Assembly: GCA_029339195.1 (NCBI GenBank)
Contig: JAPTJF010000267.1
Span: forward strand, 21,553 to 85,552
DNA from: Micractinium sp. NFX-FRZ
Taxonomy: Eukaryota; Chlorophyta; Trebouxiophyceae; Chlorellales; Chlorellaceae
Direction of reading: 5' to 3'
Length of the DNA stretch: 64,000 nt
Position numbers and translations under genes: made by a program. The notes under the pieces were generated by a model, which saw nothing but the letters and a program-made list of their open reading frames with translations, had not been told where the DNA came from and did not search any database. Within the stretch, counting starts at the first letter, position 1. Every line of letters starts with the position of its first letter. This document shows positions 10,301 to 19,811 of the stretch, in pieces.

Positions 10301-13300
10301 AGGCAAAGCCCTTTGGGATGGAGGAGGCGGTGGAAGGGCAGCCACGCCCTTCAACCAACGAACAGTTGGCAGGCAGAGAGCGCAACCGCGAGCGGCAGGT
10401 GCAGCACGGGGGGGCGGGGCGGAGCGGCAGGGGCGGCGGGACACCTGCAAACCCGGCCCCCGCCCCCGCCCGCCCCCGCCCGCCCCCGCCCCCCATCCCA
10501 CCACCGCCCCCGCACCTCGTCGGAGGCGTGGTTCATGGAGAGCTCGAAGCGCAGGGCGTCGATCTCCTTGAGGTACAGGTCGGCCGCCATCCAGCGGGAC
10601 AGGCAGGCGGTGTCCAGGGTGGTCTGCGGGGGGGCAGGTTGGGGCAGAGTGGTTGTGGGGTGTTGAGAGGTGCGTCAGGGCAGGGCGAGTGTGGAGCATT
10701 GAGAGGTGTGCAGGGCGGTCTGCTAAGATGGGGCGTTGAATGAGGAGGTGAGGTGCAGAGGGTGTGGGGTGCAGGCACGGCGGCGATCCGGCGCAAGGCA
10801 CGGTGGGACCGTAGCGAAACGGTCCATGGAGGGTTCTCAAGCAGAGCCGATTGTGATGTGAAGGAGGTGCAGTGGGAGCCAAAGCTTGGCCACCATCCCA
10901 CAGTCACGTGTTGGCTGCACAGTGCTGCACTGGCCACCCGTCTGCTCACCTATTCACTCACCCCAGTCACGAATGCAGGCAAAGCCCACTGCCCATCTTT
11001 GCCAGTGACGCTGGGGTTGCCACTTCCTCGCACGCCACGTCCGCCCAACTGCCCATGCAGCCCAGAACGGGACCGCTCTCATTACACTGCGCACTACTAT
11101 CCCCCTGCCCACCTTGGCGGTGACGTTGGATATGCTGCGTCTCAGTCGCCACGCCGCCCGCATGCCCACGCAGCCCAGAACGAGACAGCCCTTATCCCAC
11201 CACTACCCCGCTGCCCACCTTTGCGGTGACGTTGGGGTTGCCGTCGCGGTCGCCCCCCATCCAGGAGCCAAAGCGGATGGGGCATGCGTCGATGGGCAGC
11301 TCCCGCCCGGTGTGCTTCTTCAGGGAGGCTGCAGGGAGGCGGGGCGCAAAAGGGAGAGGCAGGGGGGTAGGGTTTAGAGTCATACCCTGATGCACGGGTG
11401 GGTGGGAGGGTAGGGCGGCCCGCCCAGCCCGGTGCGTTTCATTGATTGGGGAAGAAGGGCTGCGACCGAGTCGGACGCAGGCCCATTGCCAGGCACTGGG
11501 ACGGGCACTTGTCACCCACGCACCGGCACGCACAGGCACGCACAGCTGATGGTTGCTCACATGAGATGCGGCGCAGCAGCTTGGGCAGGGAGGACCAGAG
11601 GCTCTGGTCCACAATGTGCAACCCGCCGCGCGCCTCTGCAGGGCGGCCAAGGCGGGGAGGAGAGAACAGGGGTGAGTGTGACACAGGCGGGTGAGATGAA
11701 GAGGGTCTTGCACCGGCAGCGGGGGCGGGAAAGAGGGGGCGGGCGAGCGGGCAGGCAGGCGCAACAGGCGGGCCGGGCGGGCAGGGCGGGCGCACCGTCC
11801 AGCGGGGTGGGCTTGCGCCGGCGCAGCTCATCCGTCTGCCAGAGGGAAGTGATCTCCCTGTAGGCGGGCAGGCGGGCGGGCGGGCGGGCAGGCAGGCGGG
11901 TTAACGAGCGGTGGCACATGCCGGGTGGCGCCCGGTGCACAGACAGGCAGGCAGGCGGGCCGGTGGGCGGGGGGCGGGAGGAGGGTCACAAGGCCAGCCG
12001 CCAGGCACTGGGCCCACCCTTGCTCCAACTTTTCAGAGGTCAAACCAGCTTTATTTTCATTCCTACCACACACACCCACCCACCTGATCAGCTCCTCGAT
12101 CGCATGGTCCCGCTCCTCCTGGGTCAAGTCCTGCCGGTCGTTCTGCGCCAGCAGCGTCGCGATGCGCGTGTGCTTGTGCTGCAGCGTGCGCCGGTTGACC
12201 TGGGTGGGGTGCGCCGTCAGCACAATCTCCACGTGCTGGCGCGTGACTGCGGGGGCGCGCGCAAGTCAGAGCCAGGGGGCGAGGTGTGGGTGACGCTTGT
12301 GAGTGCGTGTCTGCGGTGTCTTTGCCTCTCCATGGGCGCGGGCTCCCACCTTGACCACTGGACAAACACGTGCTCCCCCCATCTGTCCAAAAGTCCTGAC
12401 CCGCTACGTACCTGCGTCGTACAGCTGCTCCTCGGTCACCCCGCTCTCGAGCAGGTCGTGCATCACCTCGTCGCACGTCTTGACCGGCACGCCATCCATG
12501 CGCGTGGTGCGCACGCTGTGGTGCTGCTCCGCAATGCTGGTCAGGCTGCGGGGGGGGGGGCGAGGCAGCGGGACGGGGGGCAAGGGGGAAGCAGGCGGGG
12601 GGTGGGGGTGGTGGCAGGCGTTGGTGTGCACGCTGGATGCTCACCGAACTTGGGATCCAAGTTGTGGTCTACTCACTCGCAACCGCAGCATGACAACCCA
12701 TGCCGTGGCCGGGGGCTGCAGCCAGCACCCGCCCGCCAACCCATAGCTCCACCACGCACCCGATGTAGTGCTCATATGCATGCATGTGCTGCCTCACACT
12801 CACAGCTCCCAGCCATACCAAAAGACTCGCTTGAAAAAAGAGACAAAAGAAGCAACACGGGTCATTCACCCACTTGAGGTAGTGCCCGTGCGCGCAGCGC
12901 AACTGCTGCCGCCCGCTCACAGCTCCCAGCCGGAACCGAAAGAGTATAATGTGAAGCAATCAGAAAACAGTGCTCACTTGAGGTAGTGCCCGTAGGCGCG
13001 CAGGATGGGCAGCGCCTCCTCCAGCGGCAGTGCAAACAGCTCCTCAGCCATCTTCTGCGGGGCCAGGAAGAAGCAGGGCAAAGGGAAGGAGGGAGGAAAC
13101 GAAGAGCGGGTCAGGAGGAGGGTGGCGCCAGGCAGGTTGCAGAGGGCTGCAAACACCGCTGCTCGGCCATCTGTGTGTGGAGCAAGGGGACGTGCTGGCG
13201 GCAGGGCGGGCAACGGCGGCAAGCGCGGGACACAAGGGCTGACGCCTGGCCACATCGCAACACAGAGCGCCCCCCGCCGCATCCTGCTGCCCTGTTCCAC

Positions 13301-14304
13301 CCTGCGCTGTGTGCCACTGCTGCCACACTGTGCGTTCTTCCACTGCTGTCACGCTGCGCAATGCTGTGCCCGTGCTGCCCGGCTGCTGCTGCTGCTGCTG
13401 GTGCTGCTGCTGCTGCTGCTACGCTGTGCTGTGCTGTGCCTTGCCTGCGCCAGGTAGCGCCCAGCGTCCTTGTCGTGTGAAGAGTTCAGCTGCTGGGCGC
13501 AGTCAGACAGCGTGCGAATGCGCATGATCTGCGGGGGAGGAGGGCGGGGTTGGGGCGGGGAGGTGAGCAGGGGAATGAGCTGCGTGGAGCATGCAGCGAC
13601 CGGGCGGAGCGCGGATGTGCGCGCGGCCTGCAGGCGGGCTGGGGAGGTGTTATGATGGGCTGGAAACAGTTGGAGACGGCTTGGCAACGAGCGTGCATTG
13701 AGCACACAACGGCTCGGCAGTGAGCAACAGTTGGGTGCCAGTTGGGCAGGCGCGCCGACACACACTCCAATTGTGGGGGGCGGCGCAGGGCAGAGTATCT
13801 GAAGGGGCAGGAGACAGGCAGGCTGCCAGCCAAGACGCATATGACCCAGGCCCTCTGGCCGCCCCTCTCCCTGCTGCCGCCCTGCTGGCCCTCCCCTCCC
13901 GCTCCCTCCCCTGCTCGCCTTCTCGAAAAGCTCCTCCCCCACTTCGATGCGCAGGCAGTCATCCAGCAGGCTGCCCAGCAGGCGGCAGTCGTCTACCAGC
14001 GGTTGGAGTGGGTAGTCCTGCAGCAGAATGGGCGGGCAGCGGCGGGGCAGGTGGGCGCCCCGCTCCCCAAGATGGCGGCGGCGGCAGCTACCAGCACCAG
14101 CCCGCTTAAAGGCGCCGCCTGGCTGCGCAGGGGCGGCCCTGTATCCCAAAATATTGCCGGACCAGCGCCCGGAGGTATGGGGCTTCGGCGCAGCGGCGCC
14201 CGGTGGGGAGGGCAGGAGGACGGGAGCCCTTGTGCGCCATGCACGGCCCAGGGTGGCCACCGCACCTCTGCATAGTGCAACAGATCGCCTTGATGCTCAG
14301 CCAT
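1394..14304 (-). CDS. PPC2: phosphoenolpyruvate carboxylase, bacterial-type
   Basis: PEPC adds bicarbonate to phosphoenolpyruvate to make oxaloacetate, an anaplerotic step in the cytosol. About 35 exons give roughly 1,140 residues. The family motifs appear in order: [12 protein letters not shown] (about 12,200-12,225, active-site His), [14 protein letters not shown] (about 11,230-11,275), YRIVLGEV (8,130), [14 protein letters not shown] (7,100), [13 protein letters not shown] (split by the intron between 5,432 and 5,217), FHGRGGTVGRGGGP (split, 4,820/4,648), [12 protein letters not shown] (3,280) and the C-terminus RNTG (1,397-1,408). RNTG instead of QNTG, no plant-type N-terminal phosphorylation motif, and a low-complexity insert (exons at about 9,951-8,556, rich in Ala/Gln/Ser) all mark bacterial-type PEPC, which assembles with plant-type PEPC in algae and plants. 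ATG at 14304 is the first in frame. Several introns carry copies of exon edges. The family call is very secure; individual splice sites are approximate. Confidence 0.96.
1477..1645 (-). repeat. copy of the last PEPC exon start in its upstream intron
   Basis: Bases 1617-1645 repeat the region at 1480-1503 (GCAGCCGGCGCA, GGA.TCCA). The copy would translate as ESLRRLHRQ against the genuine EILRRLRRQ, so it looks like a decayed duplicate of the exon start about 140 bp away. Confidence 0.6.
2401..2663 (-). repeat. three tandem copies of a PEPC exon end plus donor site
   Basis: The exon end at 2617-2663 (VLVQDPA followed by GTGAG) is repeated at 2401-2435, identical over 35 bases, and at 2506-2546 with a few changes. 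Spacings are 105 and 111 bp. Each copy keeps the GTGAG donor. The two intronic copies also share an upstream CTGCTGCTATG block. Confidence 0.9.
2765..2876. repeat. GGGAT minisatellite in a PEPC intron
   Basis: Irregular runs of GGGATG with GGACT and GGGGT variants fill this intron segment, directly followed by another short array (GCACAGCATGGC type, about 2890-3002). Confidence 0.85.
2890..3002. repeat. CAGCAC-type short tandem repeat
   Basis: Repeated GCGCAGCAC and ACAGCATGGC units run up to the donor of the PEPC exon at about 3003. The exon itself contains CGCGCAGCACGC, so the array may have grown from the exon edge. Confidence 0.7.
3451..3669 (-). repeat. diverged copies of a PEPC exon end ([10 protein letters not shown] exon)
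   Basis: The exon end with its donor at 3630-3669 is echoed at 3546-3587 (CCACCCGCTGTGCCTGC, GCTGAGGTTG) and more weakly at 3451-3480 (CACCCACCCGG, TGCTGCCAATATG). Spacing is about 85-95 bp. Confidence 0.7.
5528..5558. repeat. interstitial telomere-like array of mixed type
   Basis: The plus strand reads TTTTAGGG twice, then TTTAGGG, then TTAGGG, then TT. These are, in order, the Chlamydomonas-type, plant/Chlorella-type and vertebrate-type telomere units. The array lies within a PEPC intron, well away from any chromosome end in this window. Confidence 0.95.
6866..7080 (-). repeat. four tandem copies of a PEPC exon end
   Basis: The real exon edge at 7059-7080 (CACTCACTGGGTCACCTCC) is repeated at 6985-7013, 6936-6965 and, more diverged, 6866-6892. 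All keep CACTCACT, which is AGTGAGTG on the coding strand and a good donor. Spacings run from about 48 to 74 bp. Confidence 0.85.
8630..8815. repeat. purine-rich GGAGGGCAGGAG minisatellite
   Basis: Imperfect 10-14 bp GGGAGGGCTCAGGA-like units fill about 185 bp of a PEPC intron. The composition is almost all G and A on the plus strand. Confidence 0.85.
8918..9072. repeat. 44-bp tandem repeat, 3.5 copies
   Basis: Units start at 8918 (43 bp), 8961, 9005 and 9049 (partial). Units 2 and 3 are identical over 44 bp and each begins GCATGCAGGCGAGTGGGC. There are no spacers, so this is a minisatellite and not a CRISPR array. It lies in the intron after the disordered PEPC insert. Confidence 0.95.
10443..10500. 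repeat. CCCGCCC short repeat
   Basis: Repeated CCCCCGCCCG units sit just downstream (in the PEPC sense) of the exon ending near 10516. Simple low-complexity sequence. Confidence 0.85.
10988..11245 (-). repeat. three copies of the PEPC NVTAK exon end
   Basis: The exon end at 11211-11245 (DGNPNVTAK plus GTGGGC donor) is repeated at 11105-11135 and 10988-11021, spacings 106 and 117 bp. The sequence between copies is also shared (for example CACGCAGCCCAGAACG at 11167 against CATGCAGCCCAGAACG at 11053), so whole units of about 110 bp were duplicated. Confidence 0.88.
12755..13010 (-). repeat. three copies of the [12 protein letters not shown] exon end
   Basis: The real edge at 12973-13010 (AYGHYLK plus donor) is copied at 12869-12906 (AHGHYLK) and, more decayed, 12755-12790 (AYEHYIG). 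The two intronic copies also share flanking sequence (CTCACAGCTCCCAGCC), giving units of about 105-115 bp. Confidence 0.88.
13381..13421. repeat. CTG trinucleotide run
   Basis: An almost pure CTG/CTGCTG run lies in the PEPC intron between the exons near 13451 and 13059. Confidence 0.9.
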
Positions 14305-14582
14305 AGTCGATCCCTCCTTGTGCTGCTCCCTGGCTCTCGCCAAAAGCCCTTGCTGGCGGCTGGGCCCCGGAACGCCGCAGGCTAAGGCGCTCTGATGTTT
14401 GTGAGAGCACGGGAGGGTGGGAATGGGCCTTCTCTGGCGTCAGCTGGCGTCATGCATGATAAGTGGCACCCAGCAGGCCAGCAGGGCTGGAAGAAACTGG
14501 GAGCCCGCTCGCGCGCTTCTCTGTCGCTCCAGCCTTGCGATCTGTCCGATCACACCTCTACTTCATTGGGGTTCGTGGGCAT
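14305..14582. promoter_or_regulatory. divergent promoter, PEPC / conserved protein
   Basis: A 278 bp gap separates the PEPC ATG (minus, 14304) from the ATG at 14583 (plus). Both genes must start transcription inside or close to it. No clear TATA box is visible. Confidence 0.55.
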
Positions 14583-16573
14583 ATGCTATTGGGAATGTCG
14601 GTCCCGGTCCGCCCTCTCGCCGGCACCAGCCTGCGGCGTGCAGACCCGCTGTGCTGTAAAGTGGGACCTCTAACGCACGTACATCGGCAAAGCTGCAGTG
14701 TTGCAGAGCTCCGACAGCAGCAGGAACAACAGTGGCAGCAGCAGCGGCACTGGCGGCGGCGGCAGCGGCGGCAGCAGCGGGGCCACCTGCGCCTGGCAGC
14801 TTTGTCAGGCGGTGGTGCGGATGAAGGTGAGGCTGTATGGATGTGACAAAATGGCGTCAAACTGGAACAGTACGCCTGGACAGATGGCATGTGAGGCAAG
14901 CAGCTTGCCAGCAGAGGTGGGGGCCGCTGACTGCAGGGCGGTGCGCCATGCGGTGCAGCAGCCCTCCATTGACAACAGGGCCGGATGCGCTGGCTAGTTC
15001 ACCCGCCTCTTACGTATGCACCCGCATACTCCCCCGCCCCACCCTCCCAACCAGGCTCCTCTCTGGCTGCCGACTTCCAGAGCTTCCTGAACCGAGAGGG
15101 GGTGCCAGAGGTGCTGCGGGACCGGCGGCCCACCCACCTGATGTCACCCCTGGCCTGCATCTCAGCCCAGCTGGGCGCCCTGCAGGTGATCACACGCTGT
15201 GCGCATGCATGGTCGGCCGGCTGCCGAGTGGTGGTGGCGCAATGGGGGCCCCTGCAAGTAACCAAGAAACGCCGTGGGGCGTGCATGGCTGGCTGGCTGT
15301 TGAATGGCGGCACGATTGGGTGTTTTGGAGGTCTGCCGGGCGCCTGGCGCGTGTGGGTAATTTTGCCGTGGCTGTCTGTCTATCGGGTGCCTGTCGTGGC
15401 TGCCTACCTCTCGGAATGTTTGCGCAGCAGGAGCAGGAGCGGCCAGTAAGAGGAGAACTGATTTCAGCTCGACACTGGCGAGCAGGGCAGCAGGCACATC
15501 CTGCTGCTGGCAAGCACCCTCCCTGTCCCCACTCCCCGCCCTGCCCTGCCGTGCTCTGCCCCGCCCCCGCCGCCCGCTGCCGCAGCGCAACGACTGGCCC
15601 GAAAAGGACGCCGGCGTGCAGACCGCATTTGCGTTTACCAAGTGCGAAGGGGCGGAGGAGCTGCTGAGCGCACAGGTGCGTGAGGGCCGACGCTGTGCCC
15701 GCTGTCGGTGAGATCAGAATCACCTTCGGTTCACGTTTCAGTTCACGCTGGGAAGGCAATGGGGGTGATGGGGGTGTGGCTATGGCTGGTGAGAGCGCCA
15801 GATGGCACCGCTGCTGCCCCGTGGTGGGGATCGCTCTGCTCTCCACACTGCTGCTGCCACAGGCACGAGAGCACAGGCCCTGCTGTGGCCGGCTTTCACT
15901 CCACCCCGCTCCCCAGCAGTGCCGGCCCTGAACCCCCGGATGATTGCCCCCTGCCCCACTGCCTCCCAGCAGGCGGTTCCGCAGCGTGTGCGCTCCTGGG
16001 GCGCACGGGAAGAGTTTGTGGGCCTGCCCGACTTCAGCAATCAGCTGCACTCCCACCCCTATGCTGCGCTCCTCAACTTTGACACATGGCAGGTGAGGCC
16101 GCGACAGCTGGCAGGTGCCAACCAGCCGCCGCCGGCTGCGGGCTATTGCTGCTGCGTGCACGTGCGTGCGTTGAGGACGGTTTGGAGCTCCTGGCATCCA
16201 GCCGGCGCCTTGGTTTGGGCGGGCGCTGGGCGGGCAGGAGAGAGCAGCTGTAGACAGCAGTGCTGACTGTGCGCGTTGGTCGGGGTCGGGTGCCTGCCGG
16301 CCTCCCTCAGCAGCTGCCTGCCCATGCCCCCTGCCCACCCCATGCCCTTACCACGCCCACCCGCCTGCATGCACCCGCCCACTGCAGCCTGCATCGCAGC
16401 TCAACTTCCCCTCCAGCCGGCACCAGAACAAGGCGGTGTGCGCTGTGGCCGTGACCACAGCGGCGCAGCAACGCCAGTTGTACACCTTCTGCCTAGAGCG
16501 GGTGCTGCTGGGGCCCTACAAAAACTGCTGGGTCACGGTGGGCGTGCGGGTGGGAGACTATGCCAACTGCTGA
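14583..16573 (+). CDS. conserved plant/algal protein, DUF4864/NTF2-like
   Basis: Function unknown. Exons are 14583-14826, 15055-15185, 15586-15675, 15973-16092 and 16388-16573, and all junctions keep frame. The first exon (Gln/Arg-rich, starting MLLGMSVPVRPLAGTSLRR) looks like a plastid or mitochondrial targeting region. The rest is a compact domain: SPLACISAQLGALQ-RNDWP, then AFAFTKCEGAEE, then RSWGAREEF, HSHPYAALLNFDTWQ, FPSSRHQNKAVCAVAV and ending TFCLERVLLGPYKNCWVTVG. From memory this order matches small plant proteins annotated as DUF4864-like, with an NTF2-type fold; that family call is inference. ATG at 14583 is the first in this frame. The acceptors of exons 4 and 5 could each shift by 12 bases (15985, 16400). 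Confidence 0.75.
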
Positions 16574-16932
16574 GGCTTCTGACGCAGGGGGGCAGCTGGA
16601 AGCCAACTGGCGGCTGGTCCTACCAGTGCGACAGTGCTGGCTGCCGCCCCAACCGCAGGCTGCGGCTCTGCCGGCCTGCGGGCATTGCCTCCAGTTTTGA
16701 GCTGTAAGATATATGCATGTACCGAACTCTGAGCATCTTGTAAACCTTTCTGTGCGGCGGCGTGCAAGTGTGGTGGTCTGAAACTCCAGCTGACGGCGTG
16801 ACCCCGCCACAGCACACAGCATGCCGCGCAACCACTCCTCATCCAAACCAGAAGGTTGCGAAATGTGTCTTATGATTCAAGCATTGCCAAGTTGAAGCAG
16901 GGAGCAGCCGTTCGCGCCAATAAAAGCCCAAC
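16574..16932. other. intergenic region with poly(A) signals
   Basis: 3' flank of the upstream gene and promoter of the next. TGTAA occurs at 16703-16707 and 16739-16743, 130-166 bases past the stop, the usual green-algal poly(A) signal. No gene is seen. Confidence 0.65.
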
Positions 16933-19082
16933 ATGTCGGCAGCTCCTTGCTCGGCTCACCAACCTCGCTTGCAGCGGCAGTTTCAAGCGGTCCATTCGAC
17001 AGCGGCTGCAGCGTTGCCGCCCCAACGCGCGCCAGTGCAGTACTGCCAGCGGCAGCTCGCCGCCACGACTGCTGCTGGGCGGCGGCGGCGCAGCACCCCG
17101 GCCGCGGCTGCAGCTGTGAGCCAGTCGGAGAGCCCTCTGCGGAGCCTGGCGGAGCTGTTTGGTGGCACCGGGGGCGACCCTGGCCACTGGAACTACAGCC
17201 CAGAGTGAGGCATCCTTGGGGAGGGGGGGCGGAGAGGAGTGTGCTGCCCCGCCGTCACGGCAGCTGTTCACTGCCTTTGGGCGGCCCGGCTGGGCAGCAA
17301 CCCTTGCCTCCCTTCTTGGTGCCCCAACCCAAGTCACTGTTTTTTCCTCTGCACTCCTCCCCCCAACTGCAGGTGGTGGGGCAACCAGGGCGGTGGCTGG
17401 GGCCGAGATGCCGGCACCGTTGTGTTTTCTGCCGACAGCCAGCATGGCAATGGGAGCGTCTCTGTGACTGCCCACCCCGCCAGCAGCAGCGGGGAGCAGC
17501 AGGGGGGTGGCGCAGCAGGCAGCGGAGGCGGGGCGGGTGCAGATGGGAGCTGGGAGGAGTGGCGGGTGCTGCGCTTCAACGGTGTGACGCGGCAGACGGT
17601 AGTGCGCGTGCGGTGCACCCCAGAGGGAGGGGCAGATGGGATTGGCGGCAGCAGCCACGGCGGCAGCAATGGCGCGCAGCAGCAGCAGCAGCAGCATGTG
17701 GTGGTGGCAGTGCAGCCAGACTGTCTGGCACAAGAGTACCTGAAAACGACGGCAGCGGTGGCGGCTTCCTTGCTGGGCCTGCTGCGCCTGCTGCCCCCGG
17801 CGGGTGGTGCCGGCAATGGCGCTGGCGCCGGCGGGCGCCGCCGCCTGCGTGCCCTCTGCATCGGCGTGGGGGGCGGCAGCCTTCCGCTCTTCCTGGCACA
17901 CCACTTCCCTTGCATGGGTGCGTGGCCTGCCTGCCAGGATGCCGGCTGCTGTGTGCTTGCACAGCGCTGGGGGCCCTGGGTGCATTGTGCGGGAGCTGGC
18001 TGGGCCTCTGCACAGGGAGACCGACCTAATGGCATGCAAGCCTCGGCAGCAACCGCAGCACGGACAGCGGGGCCCCAGGCACCCTTCTTGGCCTCCCCCC
18101 CGCTCGCTGCCCCACCAGCCCCTCACCCCGCTGCACACGTTCCTCCTGCTGTGCACGCGCGCTATGCAGATTTGGATGGCGTTGAGCTGGACCCCGCTGT
18201 GGTTGCAGCCGCCACCCACGCCATGGGCCTGCCCAGCCGGGATGCCCAGCCCAACTTGTGGCTGCACACGACTGATGCAGCACTCTTCCTGCAGCAGCAG
18301 CAGTGGCAGCGGCAGCAACAGAGTGGTGGCAGCGGCAGCAGCGGCAGCAGCACGGACGGCAGCGGCCAGGAGCATGCACGGCGGCAGGAGCAGGAATGGA
18401 AGGGGGGAGGGGAGGCGGCGCCCCTCTACGACTTTATATGCATGGATGCATATGACGGAGAGGATGGCGTGCCTGCTGCGCTGTGCACGCCAGGTGTGCT
18501 GGGGGGAATGTGCTGGGGGGGCTGCAGAGCAAGTGGGATTGGGGGTGAAGGCGGCGGTTGCGCCCGCACAACCAAACCCCATGTGCCCACATGCCGTGAT
18601 TCCACATGCTTTTCCTTGTAAAACTGCATCTGTTGCATATCTACGTTGGCCACTCACCACTCGCCCTCCGCCCCTCCCTCACCCCACGCCTGCCTGCCCC
18701 CCATTCAGAGTTTGCTGCCCTGGTTGGCGCTGCGCTGCACCCGCAGCACGGCTGCTTCCTCCTGAACCTGCACTCTATGGAGGGCCCTGGGGCAGCCACA
18801 GCGGCGACTTTCAAGGCGGCACTGCTCCAAGCGTGCAGCGCCGGTAACGACAGCAGCGGTAACGGCAGCGGCACCGGCAGCACCAGCGCTGGCGCCTGCT
18901 TTGCCGTCAGGGCGCAGAAGCAGCGCAACGTGTGCGTGACCATTGCTCGCGGGCTGGAGCTGCCGGCAGGCGCCGGGGCTGCGGCCGAGCGGCTGCGGGG
19001 CGCAGCGGTGGAGGTGGCGGGGGCGGCGGGCTACCGCTTCCCCGCCGGCAGCCGAGCGTGCGCCAACTACACACCGCTCTGA
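16933..19082 (+). CDS. spermidine-synthase-fold methyltransferase-like protein
   Basis: Exons 16933-17204, 17373-17917, 18170-18493 and 18709-19082 join in frame to 504 residues. A Ser/Arg/Ala-rich N-terminus (about 60 residues) suggests a plastid transit peptide. The core is a Rossmann fold of the spermidine synthase / METTL13 type: CIGVGGGSLPLFLAHHFPCM (glycine motif I), DLDGVELDPAVV (acidic motif II, formed across an intron), TTDAALFL, YDFICMDAYDGEDGVP and CFLLNLHSMEGP. The substrate is not evident. Several active-site acids of true spermidine synthases cannot be confirmed, so an S-adenosylmethionine-dependent methyltransferase of this superfamily is the safer call. Poly-Gly, poly-Ser and poly-Gln loops (about 17,490-17,700 and 18,290-18,400) interrupt the core, as is common in GC-rich algae. 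Confidence 0.85.
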
Positions 19083-19811
19083 GATGCGCGCTTCGAATTG
19101 CACTCAAGTATGAGTCGCCCTGGGGCTTGCCGTGCCCGGCTGCCGCGTAGGCCTTGATGCCGCCCCTACCCTGTTATAAATTGATGACCTTACAGGAGCT
19201 ACGCGCTGACATGTTGATGAATCTTTTTAAGCACGAGGTACGGTTGATGGCATAATAAATAAAAATGCCCCTGGTGCACGTGGGGAGGCAATGAGATCGA
19301 ATGGAACGGAGCAGATGCACAGACGGCAACCCAGAGGTTGCCTGACAGAGGGCCTGTGCATTGCAGCTGCATGCGCTGGACCAGAGGTGCCTGGTGGATT
19401 GGTCCCAGGAGAGGCAGGGGGGTAAGAGGGTTGGGTATAAGAGAGTGACAGCAGCCAAGGGGGGTGCTCCAGGAGACACCAGACAGGATGGGAGGGGTGC
19501 AAGCCCACGTGGGCTACAAGGAAGTGACAGAGATGCCGGTGGGGGGCTCCTAAGAGAGGCAGAGGGGTAGGGGGCGCGAGAGGGGTCTATAAGAAGGGAA
19601 CTTAGCAGCAATGGTTGACTCGTCAGGGTTGTTGCTGTTTTTGTTGGTTTGTTTGTTGTATGGTTCGTTCCTTAGAAGTCAGGGGGTCAAAAGCACCCCG
19701 GTCTTGCATAGAAGTATCAACTGAGGCAAGGGGTGTCGTGACGTTACGGGCCATGGGTTGCGCAGCGGCATGCCCAGGGGCATGCATGCATGACAGCAGA
19801 GGGTGTGAAGC
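19083..19811. other. convergent intergenic region
   Basis: 3' flanks of the methyltransferase-like gene (+) and the first F-box gene (-). TTACA at 19190-19194 is a possible minus-strand poly(A) signal but lies over 600 bases from the F-box stop. No gene is seen. Confidence 0.55.

Noticed and set aside
16870..18660. Minus-strand open frame of about 596 codons
   Set aside because: It is antisense to the well-supported methyltransferase-like exons; GC-rich codon use leaves the opposite strand open. No domain is seen in it.
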